From contig NZ_LMFH01000008.1 in NCBI RefSeq assembly GCF_001427225.1, positions 62,001-126,000 of the forward strand: a DNA stretch of 64,000 bases, in the 5' to 3' direction. This document shows positions 45,688-54,409 of the stretch, piece by piece. Position numbers and translations under genes: made by a program. The notes beneath the pieces were generated by a model, which saw only the letters and a program-made list of their open reading frames with translations, did not search any database and was not told the origin of the DNA. This DNA comes from Lysobacter sp. Root494 (GTDB lineage: Bacteria > Pseudomonadota > Gammaproteobacteria > Xanthomonadales > Xanthomonadaceae). Position 1 is the first letter of the stretch. The number at the start of each line of letters is the position of its first letter.

Positions 45688-46452
45688 ATGAGCGCAGACC
45701 CCGCCCGCCTGCCGCCCCCGCCGCCCCCTTCACGAGACTGGGCCCTCTTCCTCGACGTGGACGGGACCCTCCTCGACCTGGCGCCCACGCCGGATGCGGT
45801 CTACGTTCCGCCCGGCCTCGTCGAGGACCTGGGCCGCATGCACGAGGCGCTCGGTGGCGCCATCGCGCTGGTGAGCGGACGCCGCATCGAAACACTCGAC
45901 GTGCTGTTCACGCCCCTGCGCCTGCCGATCATCGGCCTGCATGGATTGCAGACACGCGAAGGCCCCGTCATCGCGCATGAGCAGAGCAGCGACCGCGCGA
46001 CGGTGCTGTCGGCGGCGAGCGCGCTCGTAGCCAAATTCCCCGGTTCGCTCATCGAAGACAAGGGCATCGCACTGGCACTGCACTGGCGGAATGCGCCGGC
46101 CGCCGAAGAAGCCTTGATCGAACTCGCGCACTGGGCGCTCACGCTCCTGCCCGGCTATGGCGTGCAGCGCGGCCGCGATGTCATCGAGCTGCGTCCCGAT
46201 GGACACAACAAGGGCGATGCGGTCGCGGCGCTCCTCGACACGCCTGCGATGCGGGGGCGCTTTCCGGTGTTCGTCGGCGATGACCTGACCGACGAACACG
46301 GCTTCGATCTCGTCAATGCGCGACTTGGCGCGACGGTGCTCGTCGGCAACCGTTCGCCATCCGCGGCACGGTACGGCCTGCACGATCCCACCGCGGTGCG
46401 TGGGTGGCTGCATGCTGCGGCAGAACAGCTCGCGCCGGAAATTGCCGCGTGA
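45688..46452 (+). CDS. otsB: Trehalose-6-phosphate phosphatase
   Basis: A 254-residue HAD-family phosphatase that dephosphorylates trehalose 6-phosphate. Catalytic Asp23 and Asp25 are in DVDGTLLD (motif I). Motif II is in LVSGRR, motif III has Lys in HNKGDAV, and motif IV is [12 protein letters not shown]. The N-terminus has a stretch of six prolines (residues 9-14), unusual for the family. It begins the otsB-GH15-otsA operon and is divergent from clpB, with 154 bp between them. Confidence 0.93.
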   Translation: MSADPARLPPPPPPSRDWALFLDVDGTLLDLAPTPDAVYVPPGLVEDLGRMHEALGGAIALVSGRRIETLDVLFTPLRLPIIGLHGLQTREGPVIAHEQSSDRATVLSAASALVAKFPGSLIEDKGIALALHWRNAPAAEEALIELAHWALTLLPGYGVQRGRDVIELRPDGHNKGDAVAALLDTPAMRGRFPVFVGDDLTDEHGFDLVNARLGATVLVGNRSPSAARYGLHDPTAVRGWLHAAAEQLAPEIAA

Positions 46453-46528
46453 ATTGCCACGCGAATCGCGCGGATGCGCTCGGTGCGCCGTGCAGCGAAC
46501 TTCACCGCTACGAAGAGGAAGCAACCTG

Positions 46529-48304
46529 ATGGCGACACTCGACCTCGGCATCATCGGCAACGGCAGCATCGCGGCGCTGGTCGATGGCAGCGCGCGCATC
46601 GTGTGGGGCTGCGTACCTGCGTTCGATGGCGATCCGACGTTCTGTGCCCTGCTCTCGCCCACGATAGGCGCCGGCGGGGACTACACCATCGAGTTGCAGG
46701 ATTGCGTCGCCTCCGAGCAGCACTACATTCCCAATACCGCGGTGCTGCGTACCGTGCTGCGCGATTCCAACGGCGGCGCCGTGGAAATCACCGACTTCGC
46801 GCCACGCTGGCGGCACCACGAACGCTTCTTCCGTCCGGTGATGCTGATGCGGCGCTTGCGGCGCCTCTCGGGCAGTCCCCGCATCCGTGTGCTGATGCGG
46901 CCGCTGGCCGACTATGGGGCGCGCATTCCCGATATCACCTGGGGCAGCAACCATGTGCGCTACCTGCTATCGGGCTTCATCCTGCGACTGACCAGCGACG
47001 TGCCGGTGCGCATGATCCGCGACGCGCTGCCGTTCGTGCTGGATCGCGACGTGCATCTCGTGCTTGGCCCCGATGAAACGCTGACCGAAGCCGTCGGGCC
47101 GTACGTACGGCAGGCGGAGGAACGCACGGTCGACTACTGGCGCGAATGGACGCGCTACCTCTCGATTCCGCTGGAATGGCAGGACGCGGTGATCCGCAGC
47201 GCGATCACGCTCAAGCTGTGCCAATACGAGGACACGGGGGCGATTGTCGCGGCGATCACAACCTCGGTGCCCGAAGCGCCGCACACGGTGCGCAACTGGG
47301 ATTACCGCTACTGCTGGCTGCGCGACGCGGCCTTCGTGGTGCGCGCGCTCAACCGCCTTGGCGCGACGCGCACGATGGAGGATTACCTGCGCTATCTCGC
47401 CAACCTCGCCACGTTCGAATCCGGCGCGCTGCAACCGCTGTACGGGGTCGGTTTCGAAACCGAACTCACCGAAGAGGAAGTGCCATCGCTCGCCGGTTAC
47501 CGCGGCATGGGACCGGTGCGGCGCGGCAACCTTGCGTGGCTGCAGAAACAGCACGACGTGTATGGCAGCGTGGTGCTCGCGGCGACGCAGCTGTTCTTCG
47601 ACCAGCGCCTCGACACGCCGGGTGACGCTGCCACGTTCTCGCGTCTGGAACCCGTGGGCGAGCGCGCCTTCGAATTCTACGAACATCCCGATGCCGGCCT
47701 CTGGGAGTTCCGCGGCCGCGCCGAGACGCACACCTATTCGGCCGTGATGTGCTGGGCGGCCTGCGACCGCCTCGGCAAGATCGCCACGCACCTGCATCTG
47801 CCCGAACGCGCCGTGTACTGGCACGACCGCGCGGAGCAGATGCATGCGCGGATCATGGATGCGGCGCTCGATACCGGACGGGGACACTTCGTCGACGCGT
47901 TCGGCGGACACCGGCTCGATGCTTCGCTGTTGCTGCTGGCCGACCTCGGCTTCGTTGCGGCCGACGATCCGCGCTTCATCGCGACCGTGGACGCGATCGG
48001 ACGCGACCTCAAGCGCGGCGACGCCCTGTTCCGCTATACCGCGCCCGACGATTTCGGCGTGCCGGAAACCAGCTTCACCATCTGCACGTTCTGGTACATC
48101 GATGCGCTCGCCGCGATCGGCCGCAAGGAAGAAGCACGCGGCATGTTCGAGCGGCTGCTGGCGAAGCGCAATCCGTTGGGCCTGCTGTCGGAGGACCTGT
48201 CGTTCGAAGGCGAGCCGTGGGGCAATTTCCCGCAGACGTATTCGCATGTCGGGCTGATCATCGCGGCGATGCGGTTGTCGCGGCCGTGGCGGGATGCTGT
48301 GTGA
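46529..48304 (+). CDS. Glycoside hydrolase family 15 (glucoamylase/trehalase-like)
   Basis: A 591-residue GH15-family protein. An N-terminal beta-sandwich domain (about 1-190) is followed by an alpha/alpha barrel with NWDYRYCWLRDAAFVVRAL (about 255-273), AETHTYSAVMCWAACDRLGK and ETSFTICTFWYIDALA. Members of this arrangement (between otsB and otsA) act on alpha-1,4/1,6 glucans or as trehalases; several mycobacterial relatives are trehalases. Trehalose turnover is the most likely job here, but the activity is inferred from context. RBS AGAGGA, 76 bp after otsB. Confidence 0.9.
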   Translation: MATLDLGIIGNGSIAALVDGSARIVWGCVPAFDGDPTFCALLSPTIGAGGDYTIELQDCVASEQHYIPNTAVLRTVLRDSNGGAVEITDFAPRWRHHERFFRPVMLMRRLRRLSGSPRIRVLMRPLADYGARIPDITWGSNHVRYLLSGFILRLTSDVPVRMIRDALPFVLDRDVHLVLGPDETLTEAVGPYVRQAEERTVDYWREWTRYLSIPLEWQDAVIRSAITLKLCQYEDTGAIVAAITTSVPEAPHTVRNWDYRYCWLRDAAFVVRALNRLGATRTMEDYLRYLANLATFESGALQPLYGVGFETELTEEEVPSLAGYRGMGPVRRGNLAWLQKQHDVYGSVVLAATQLFFDQRLDTPGDAATFSRLEPVGERAFEFYEHPDAGLWEFRGRAETHTYSAVMCWAACDRLGKIATHLHLPERAVYWHDRAEQMHARIMDAALDTGRGHFVDAFGGHRLDASLLLLADLGFVAADDPRFIATVDAIGRDLKRGDALFRYTAPDDFGVPETSFTICTFWYIDALAAIGRKEEARGMFERLLAKRNPLGLLSEDLSFEGEPWGNFPQTYSHVGLIIAAMRLSRPWRDAV

Positions 48305-48330
48305 GCGCCATGGCTACTGCCGTTGCCGTT

Positions 48331-48480
48331 GCTCGTCATTCCCGCGAAAGCGGGAGTCTTTTCCACGGACGAATGTCCGTTCATCCAGTGCCTTCGTTTT
48401 TGCCGTTGCTCGTGATTTTCATAAAACAACAAAAACAACAGCAAAGTCACTGGATTCCCGCTTTCGCGGGAATGACGAGC
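48331..48480. repeat. REP doublet (REPIN-like) between the GH15 gene and otsA
   Basis: Two inverted REP-type palindromes, GCTCGTCATTCCCGCGAAAG... (48331-48358) and its near-perfect inverted copy (48452-48480), enclose about 93 bp. Each half has the internal palindrome CCCGCGAAAGCGGG. This looks like a non-autonomous REP element (RAYT substrate); no RAYT gene is in the window. Confidence 0.75.
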
Positions 48481-48497
48481 GAAAGAAGAAGCACAGG

Positions 48498-48539
48498 CAG
48501 GAGCAAGAGCAGAGGCAGAAGCAGGAGCGAGAGCAAGCG
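48498..48539. repeat. Seven imperfect purine-rich hexamers before otsA
   Basis: CAGGAG, CAAGAG, CAGAGG, CAGAAG, CAGGAG, CGAGAG and CAAGCG follow each other head to tail, 40 bp before the otsA ATG and in frame with it (they would encode Gln/Glu/Arg repeats). Confidence 0.6.
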
Positions 48540-48578
48540 CAACACACGCAACTGCGAAACGAAACACCGGACCGCCCC

Positions 48579-49943
48579 ATGACCCGTCTCGTCATGGTCT
48601 CCAACCGCGTAGCAATTCCCGGCGAAGCGCGCGCCGGCGGACTGGCCATCGCATTGAAGGCGGCGATCGAGGAATCCGGTGGCCTCTGGTTCGGCTGGAG
48701 CGGCCGCGTCGCGAACGAGTCGGGCCGCATCCACGAGCAGGATGCCGGCAACATCCGCTACATCACGGTCGACCTCTCCGAGCAGGACCGCGACGACTAC
48801 TACCACGGCTTCGCCAATCGCACGCTGTGGCCGCTGCTGCACTTCCGCATGGACCTGGTCGATTACAGCCGCGAGATGTATGCCGGCTACCTGCGCGTCA
48901 ACGCGCTGTTCGCGGATCGCCTCGCTCCGCTGCTGCATGAAGACGACATCGTCTGGGTGCACGACTACCACCTGATCCCCCTCGCGCAGCTGCTGCGCGA
49001 ACGCGGCGCAACCTGCCGCCTCGGCTTCTTCCTGCACGTGCCGATGCCGTCATCGGACCTGCTCGCCGCGCTGCCGGACCACCGGCGGCTCTTCGAAGGG
49101 TTGTCGGCCTACGACCTGGTCGGTTTCCAGACCGAACGCGATCTCGAACGCTTCCAGGACTACGTGCGCCTGTTCGGCCGTGGCCGCGTCGTCGAACACG
49201 GCGTGCTCGAAACCGCGGAAGGACGACGCCTGCGCGCGGGTGCCTTCCCGATCAGCATCGACACCGCGCACATCAGCGATCTCGCGACGAGGTCCGCGGG
49301 CAAGGCGAGCGCGAAACGGTTGGCGGCGAGCCTGTCCGGCCGCGCGCTGGCGATCGGCGTGGACCGCCTCGATTACTCGAAGGGATTGCCCGAACGCTTC
49401 CGTGCCTTCGAGCGCTACCTGCAACGCCATCCCGAACAGCGCGGCACGATGACCTACTTGCAGATCGCGCCGGTATCGCGCGGGGAGGTACCCGAATACC
49501 GCACGTTGCGGCAGGAACTCGAACGGCTCGCAGGGCACATCAACGGCACGCACGCCGACGCCGACTGGACACCGGTGCGCTACGTCAACCGCAACTACCC
49601 GCACGCGACGCTCGCAGGCTTCTTCCGCCTCGCGCGCGTTGCGCTGGTCACGCCCTTGCGCGACGGCATGAACCTGGTGGCGAAGGAATTCGTCGCCGCG
49701 CAGGATCCCGAAAATCCCGGCGTACTAGTGCTATCCAGCTTCGCCGGCGCCGCGCGCGAACTCACGCCCGCCCTGCTGGTCAATCCCTACGACACCGACG
49801 GCGTCGCCGATGCCATCGCCGCCGCGGTGAGCATGCCGCTCGATGAACGACGCGAACGCTGGCAGGCGATGTTCACCCGCCTTCGCCAACACGACATCAC
49901 TGCTTGGCGGCAGCATTTCCTGGCGACGCTGCGCGCGGCGTGA
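48579..49943 (+). CDS. otsA: Trehalose-6-phosphate synthase
   Basis: A 454-residue GT20 enzyme that makes trehalose 6-phosphate from UDP-glucose and glucose 6-phosphate. Family markers: SNRVAIPG and GGLAIAL at the N-terminus (UDP-binding), [26 protein letters not shown] and [14 protein letters not shown]. The ATG at 48579 is the family start [10 protein letters not shown]; an in-frame upstream extension includes the hexamer repeats but has no homology. It ends the otsB-GH15-otsA operon after a 274-bp gap filled by a REP element. Convergent with the DUF4166 gene (31 bp gap). Confidence 0.93.
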   Translation: MTRLVMVSNRVAIPGEARAGGLAIALKAAIEESGGLWFGWSGRVANESGRIHEQDAGNIRYITVDLSEQDRDDYYHGFANRTLWPLLHFRMDLVDYSREMYAGYLRVNALFADRLAPLLHEDDIVWVHDYHLIPLAQLLRERGATCRLGFFLHVPMPSSDLLAALPDHRRLFEGLSAYDLVGFQTERDLERFQDYVRLFGRGRVVEHGVLETAEGRRLRAGAFPISIDTAHISDLATRSAGKASAKRLAASLSGRALAIGVDRLDYSKGLPERFRAFERYLQRHPEQRGTMTYLQIAPVSRGEVPEYRTLRQELERLAGHINGTHADADWTPVRYVNRNYPHATLAGFFRLARVALVTPLRDGMNLVAKEFVAAQDPENPGVLVLSSFAGAARELTPALLVNPYDTDGVADAIAAAVSMPLDERRERWQAMFTRLRQHDITAWRQHFLATLRAA

Positions 49944-49974
49944 CTTTCTGCGATGTCACCGTAGGCGACACAAA

Positions 49975-50511
49975 TCAGTCGACGTGCAACCAGCCTTTGT
50001 ACCGAACCAGCAACCCTGCGAGCGGCAGGCTTGCAGCGACATCGAAGTGGTAACGGCCATCGAATTCGGATTCGCGCGCGCCCACGCCGTCGAACCACGC
50101 CTTTGGCAACGGCAAGCCGAATACCCGCACGCGTTCCACGCGCCAGACAATGGCGCCGTCTTCGGCATGCAACCGGAAACCGAACGTGACGAGTCCGAGC
50201 CTCTCGCAGAGGAGCCCGTCCCGCGACCACAGGCGGGATGGCATCGCGTGGCTGGCAACATGGCGTGTCCAGCGCTCGTGACCGGGCGTCGCGTCAATCT
50301 CGACGGTGATCGGCCCCTTGCCCGCGGGTGGGAGGCGCGTCGCCCACGCGCACAGGCGCGAGAGCCAGCGCGTGCCGCGCGCGACCTCGACTTCACCTGA
50401 AAGGTGTTGCGGACCTTGGCGCAGATGCACCATGCGCACCCGTGGCGGCAATGCTCCGAATCCGGAACCGAGCAGTTCCGGAAACAGCAGCGGCGTCGTG
50501 GGTGCGTTCAA
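49975..50511 (-). CDS. DUF4166 protein
   Basis: A 178-residue protein that fits DUF4166: N-terminal LGSGFGALPPRVRMVH, a central LSRLCAWATRLPP, then DATPGHERWTRHV and C-terminal FDGRYHFDVAASLPLAGLL. The function is unknown; similar domains occur at the end of some reductases. It starts at a TTG (50511) that overlaps the pgeF stop by four bases (TTGA), a rare start that indicates translational coupling; no ATG or GTG with a better ribosome binding site lies nearby. Confidence 0.72.
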   Translation of the reverse strand: MNAPTTPLLFPELLGSGFGALPPRVRMVHLRQGPQHLSGEVEVARGTRWLSRLCAWATRLPPAGKGPITVEIDATPGHERWTRHVASHAMPSRLWSRDGLLCERLGLVTFGFRLHAEDGAIVWRVERVRVFGLPLPKAWFDGVGARESEFDGRYHFDVAASLPLAGLLVRYKGWLHVD

Positions 50512-51278
50512 TGTGGCGCGATCCACACCAGCGAGGCCATGCGGCCGGTGCGCTGGTCGCGCCGGTGCGAGTAGAACGATTGCGGATCGGTGATGGTGCA
50601 CAGGGCACCGCCATGGATGTCGTGCGCGCGCAGGCCGGCTTTTTCGAGACGGCGTCGCGCAAGCGAATAGAGGTCGACGTTCCAGTGGTTCGGGCGCGTG
50701 CTGGTGAAGGCGCGGCCCGCGCTCCAGTCCTGCGCGACGAATGCGTCGTAGACCTCCACGCCGATTTCGTACTTCTGCGGGCCTGCCGCGGGGCCCAGCC
50801 ATGCGACCAGCTGGTCGGCAGGCGTGCGCATTTCCGCAACCGTCGCTTCGAGCACGCCAGCGGCAAGTCCGCGCCAGCCCGCATGCGTGGCACCGACTTC
50901 GCTGCCGTCCTTGGCGGCGAACAGCACCGGCAGGCAGTCGGCGGTGAGGATCGCGAGCACGACGCCCGGTGTTGACGTCACCGCGGCATCGGCCTCGGGT
51001 TCGCTGGGAAACACATCGCCGTCAAGCCGCACGACGCCGGCGCCGTGTACCTGCTGCAGCCAGTGCGGCGAGGAGGGCAGCTGCGCGATGTCCATGAGCT
51101 GCGTGCGGTTCTGCAACACCGCATCTTCATCGTCACCCGAGCGCAGGCCCATGTTGAAACTGTCGAACGGCGGCTTCGACAGGCCCGCGCCGCGCCGCAG
51201 CGTGGTGAAGCCGTGCACACGGCTTCCACAGACATGATCGGGTAAAGGCCATGCGGCGGGAAGCAGTGCAGGATGCAC
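50508..51278 (-). CDS. pgeF: Peptidoglycan editing factor PgeF (YfiH/polyphenol oxidase family)
   Basis: A 256-residue YfiH-family protein that deaminates/hydrolyses atypical UDP-MurNAc-L-Ser in enterics and has oxidase activity in other members. Metal ligands lie in WLQQVHG, TADCLPVL and THAGWRGLA, plus CTI near the C-terminus. The start is a GTG at 51278; no ATG precedes it within the frame. It lies 9 bp after rluD, as in E. coli, where yfiH follows rluD. Confidence 0.92.
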   Translation of the reverse strand: MHPALLPAAWPLPDHVCGSRVHGFTTLRRGAGLSKPPFDSFNMGLRSGDDEDAVLQNRTQLMDIAQLPSSPHWLQQVHGAGVVRLDGDVFPSEPEADAAVTSTPGVVLAILTADCLPVLFAAKDGSEVGATHAGWRGLAAGVLEATVAEMRTPADQLVAWLGPAAGPQKYEIGVEVYDAFVAQDWSAGRAFTSTRPNHWNVDLYSLARRRLEKAGLRAHDIHGGALCTITDPQSFYSHRRDQRTGRMASLVWIAPH

Positions 51279-51287
51279 GGGGCGCCT

Positions 51288-52274
51288 CTAGCGACTGTCC
51301 TGCTTCGCCGCCACTGCATCGTCGTGCAGCGCTCGCACCAAAGCACGCATGTCGTCAGGTATCGGCGCACTGCAACGCACGGCTTCGCCGGTGACCGGGT
51401 GCGCGAACTCCAGCACTTCGGCATGCAGTGCCTGGCGGCGGAAGCCACGCAGCGCCTCGATCAGTTCCGGCGTGGCGCCCTTGGGCAGCTTCAACGGACC
51501 GCCATAAAGCGGATCGCCGACGATCGGATGCTTGAGATGCTGCATGTGCACGCGGATCTGGTGGGTACGGCCGGTCTCGAGGCGGCATTCGAGCAGCGTG
51601 TGCGCGCGGAACCGTTCGCGCAGGCGGAAGTGCGTCACCGCATCCTTGCCATCGTCGCGCACGGCCATGCGGATGCGGTCGCGCGGATGGCGGTCGATCG
51701 GCGCATTCGCGGTGCCGCCGGAGACGAGCGCGCCGACCACGACCGCGAGGTACTGGCGGTGCACTTCGCGCGAGGACAGCTGTTCGATCAACGCGGTATG
51801 CGCGGGCAGCGTGCGCGCGACGACCATGACGCCGGAGGTGTCCTTGTCGAGGCGATGGACGATGCCGGCGCGCGGCAAGGCATTCAGCGCGGCATCGCGA
51901 TGCAGCAGTGCATTGACCAGCGTGCCGGCCGGATTGCCCGCACCCGGGTGCACCACCAGGCCCGCGGGCTTGTTGATGACGAAGACGTGCGCGTCCTCGT
52001 ACAGCACGTCGAGGGCGATGTCTTCGGGCTCGGAATGGGTCTGCACGTCGAGCACGACAGTCAGGGTCACGACCTCGCCGCCGCGCACCGGATCGCGCGG
52101 GCGGACTTCCCTGCCATCGAGCCGGGCGTCGCCGGACTTGATCCAGGCCGAGAGCCGCGAGCGCGAGTAATCCGGAAAAAGTTCCGCAAGCACCGCGTCG
52201 AAGCGACGGCCGGCGCTGCTGTCGGGAACGACGGCGGAAAGCTGGGTGGAAGGGGTGTCAGCGGAGCCGCTCAT
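51288..52274 (-). CDS. rluD: 23S rRNA pseudouridine synthase RluD
   Basis: A 328-residue pseudouridine synthase. N-terminal S4 RNA-binding domain (about 15-75, [21 protein letters not shown]), catalytic Asp143 in HRLDKDTSG, then [13 protein letters not shown] and DPLYGG. It modifies U1911, U1915 and U1917 of helix 69 in E. coli. The ATG at 52274 is the family start MSG. It is divergent from bamD, which is also its neighbour in enterics. Confidence 0.94.
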   Translation of the reverse strand: MSGSADTPSTQLSAVVPDSSAGRRFDAVLAELFPDYSRSRLSAWIKSGDARLDGREVRPRDPVRGGEVVTLTVVLDVQTHSEPEDIALDVLYEDAHVFVINKPAGLVVHPGAGNPAGTLVNALLHRDAALNALPRAGIVHRLDKDTSGVMVVARTLPAHTALIEQLSSREVHRQYLAVVVGALVSGGTANAPIDRHPRDRIRMAVRDDGKDAVTHFRLRERFRAHTLLECRLETGRTHQIRVHMQHLKHPIVGDPLYGGPLKLPKGATPELIEALRGFRRQALHAEVLEFAHPVTGEAVRCSAPIPDDMRALVRALHDDAVAAKQDSR

Positions 52275-52361
52275 ACGGGGGTGTTGATTCAGGGGGCGGA
52301 TCGCCGGGCTGCTATTATCCGGGTTTCGTGCCTCCGGCGTCCGCAAAAAGCCTCCTGCCCC

Positions 52362-53234
52362 ATGACCCCCAGCCGTAACCGCATCGCCTCGCGCGCCCTG
52401 CTCTGCCTGCTGCTGATTGCCGTCCTCGCCGGTTCGGGCTGCGCCCGGGTCAAGGGCATGTTCAAGGACGAGAACGCCAACGAAGGCCAGCCGGTCGAAC
52501 AGCTGTACGACAAGGCGCACAAGCTGATGCGCCACGGCAACTGGGCGGGCGCCGAGCTCGTCTTCAAGCGCCTCATCGCCCAGTACCCCTACGGCACGTA
52601 CACCGAGCAGGCGCTGGTCGAAACCGCCTACGCGCAGTACAAGTCGGGCAAGCACGACGATGCGATCAACAGCATCGACCGCTTCATCCGCACCTACCCG
52701 ACCCATCGCAACACGTCGTACATGTATTACCTGCGCGGCCTGGTGGATTCGAGCCGGCAGACGGTGTTCCTGCAGAAGGTGTGGCGCCTCGACCCGAGCC
52801 GTCGCGACCTGGCGACGCCGCAGCAGGCCTACAACGACTTCCAGATCGTCGCCGAGCGCTATCCGAACAGCCGTTATGCCGAAGACGCGCGCAAGCGCAT
52901 GGCCGAACTGCGCAACGTGTTCGCCCGGCACGAGCTCGATGTTGCCCTGTATTACCTGCGTCGCACGGCCTACGTTGCCGCCGCCGACCGTGCCAAGCGC
53001 GTGCTCGAGACCTATCCCCAGAGCAAGTACCAGAACGACGCCGTGGCGACGCTTGCCGCCGCCTACACGGGGCTGGGCAACAAGACGCTGGCCGACGACG
53101 CCAAACGGGTGCTGCAGCAGAACGATCCGAACCACCCGTACCTGAGCGGCGACTGGCCGGACTACCCGAGCAACCTGCGAAAGCTCAATCCGTTCGCGGG
53201 CGAGAAGTCGGCGCTGGATAACGACGGCAACTGA
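52362..53234 (+). CDS. bamD: Outer-membrane assembly lipoprotein BamD
   Basis: A 290-residue essential part of the BAM complex. Lipobox LAGSGC with C27 lipidated, followed by five TPRs (about 45-260, such as [22 protein letters not shown] and [18 protein letters not shown]). It contacts BamA POTRA5. The ATG at 52362 lacks a clear ribosome binding site; a TATTAT -10-like box (52313-52318) lies upstream and overlaps, on the other strand, a GATAAT that could serve rluD. A terminator follows the gene. Confidence 0.95.
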   Translation: MTPSRNRIASRALLCLLLIAVLAGSGCARVKGMFKDENANEGQPVEQLYDKAHKLMRHGNWAGAELVFKRLIAQYPYGTYTEQALVETAYAQYKSGKHDDAINSIDRFIRTYPTHRNTSYMYYLRGLVDSSRQTVFLQKVWRLDPSRRDLATPQQAYNDFQIVAERYPNSRYAEDARKRMAELRNVFARHELDVALYYLRRTAYVAAADRAKRVLETYPQSKYQNDAVATLAAAYTGLGNKTLADDAKRVLQQNDPNHPYLSGDWPDYPSNLRKLNPFAGEKSALDNDGN

Positions 53235-53258
53235 GCGACTGGTTTCCACCCGTGCATG

Positions 53259-53288
53259 ACGCCGCCCTCAGGGCGGCGTTTTTGTTTT
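53259..53288 (+). terminator. Rho-independent terminator after bamD
   Basis: ACGCCGCCC and GGGCGGCGT (53259-53267, 53271-53279) form a 9-bp stem with a TCA loop, followed by TTTTGTTTT. Confidence 0.9.
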
Positions 53289-53400
53289 GGTCCGCGGGCG
53301 CCGTTCCGAAGGGAAGCTCGCAGAACGCTGCGTGCCTGTTGCCGCACCCCGCACGTCGCCTTCGGCGCCACACTGTCCGCCCCTACCGGTCGACACTGCC

Positions 53401-54240
53401 ATGAACGAACCCGAGATCCTCCGCTACACCGCGTTCACTGCGATTCCCAGCGGCGGCAATCCAGCCGGCGTAGTGCTGGATGCCCGCGGACTCGATGCCG
53501 CACGAATGCAGGCCATCGCCGCCGACGTGGGTTACTCGGAGACCGCGTTCCTGGTTCCTCGCACCGGCAACGAATACGACGTGCGCTATTACTCGCCGGA
53601 AAAGGAGATCACCTTCTGCGGTCATGCCACGATCGCCGCCGCGGTGGCGCTGGCGGAACGCACGCATCCAGGGACCATCCGTTTACACACGCGCGCCGGT
53701 GAAGTTGGAGTGGAAACGCACCGAGAAGGCACGCGCACCACCGCCACGCTCACCAGCGTGGAGCCGCACGTCGAAGCCGTTTCGGATGAAGCGCTGGGCG
53801 GTGCGCTGGGTGCGTTGCGGTGGTCGCCGGAGGATCTGGACCCTGCCCTGCCGCCACGCATCGGTTTCGCCGGAGCACGGCACCTGATCCTTGCCGCGCG
53901 CACGCGCGAACGTCTGAGCGCGCTCGACTACGACTACGCGGCGCTCAAGGAACTCATGCTGGCTCTCGACCTGACGACCGTGGCGCTGGTCTGGCGTGAG
54001 GCGCCGACGCTCTTCCATGCACGCAATCCATTTCCGCCCGGCGGCGTGGTGGAGGATCCGGCGACGGGCGCCTCGGCGGCTGCGTTCGGTGCGTACCTGC
54101 GTGAACTGGGCCTGGTTGCCACGCCCGCGACGGTCACGATTCATCAGGGCGTGGACATGGGGCGGCCGAGCCTGCTGACTGTCGATATCGGCGAGCACGG
54201 CGGGATTCGCGTTACCGGGCAAGCGGTGCCGGTTGAATGA
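53401..54240 (+). CDS. PhzF-family epimerase/isomerase
   Basis: A 279-residue protein of the PhzF/YddE family (diaminopimelate epimerase fold, two halves). Catalytic Glu46 is in GYSETAFL. The CGHATIAAA (about 78-86) and EDPATGASAAA (about 219-229) motifs are intact. The substrate is unknown; members act on small acids and biosynthetic intermediates. The chosen ATG at 53401 begins the family start MNEPEILRYTAF. It has no cluster mates for phenazine synthesis. Confidence 0.9.
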   Translation: MNEPEILRYTAFTAIPSGGNPAGVVLDARGLDAARMQAIAADVGYSETAFLVPRTGNEYDVRYYSPEKEITFCGHATIAAAVALAERTHPGTIRLHTRAGEVGVETHREGTRTTATLTSVEPHVEAVSDEALGGALGALRWSPEDLDPALPPRIGFAGARHLILAARTRERLSALDYDYAALKELMLALDLTTVALVWREAPTLFHARNPFPPGGVVEDPATGASAAAFGAYLRELGLVATPATVTIHQGVDMGRPSLLTVDIGEHGGIRVTGQAVPVE

Positions 54241-54409
54241 GCTTCTTCAGCGCGCGCCTGTGCGGTGCGGAGGCAACACGGCGCCGCGCAGGCGCGCCGC
54301 TACAGGTGACTGTGAAGCACGAGCAAACCATTTGTCGCGACCGGATGCGCGCCACGACACCTCGCCGCGAGCAAAAGCGGCTGCGATCAAACGCGCCGCA
54401 GCGCGTGAT

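Noticed and set aside
48294-48578. Longer OtsA starting inside the GH15 gene
   Set aside because: The family start [10 protein letters not shown] is at 48579; the extension is the REP element and hexamer repeats without homology.
51288-53249. RluD extended upstream to 653 residues
   Set aside because: The upstream part is antisense to bamD; the family start is at 52274.
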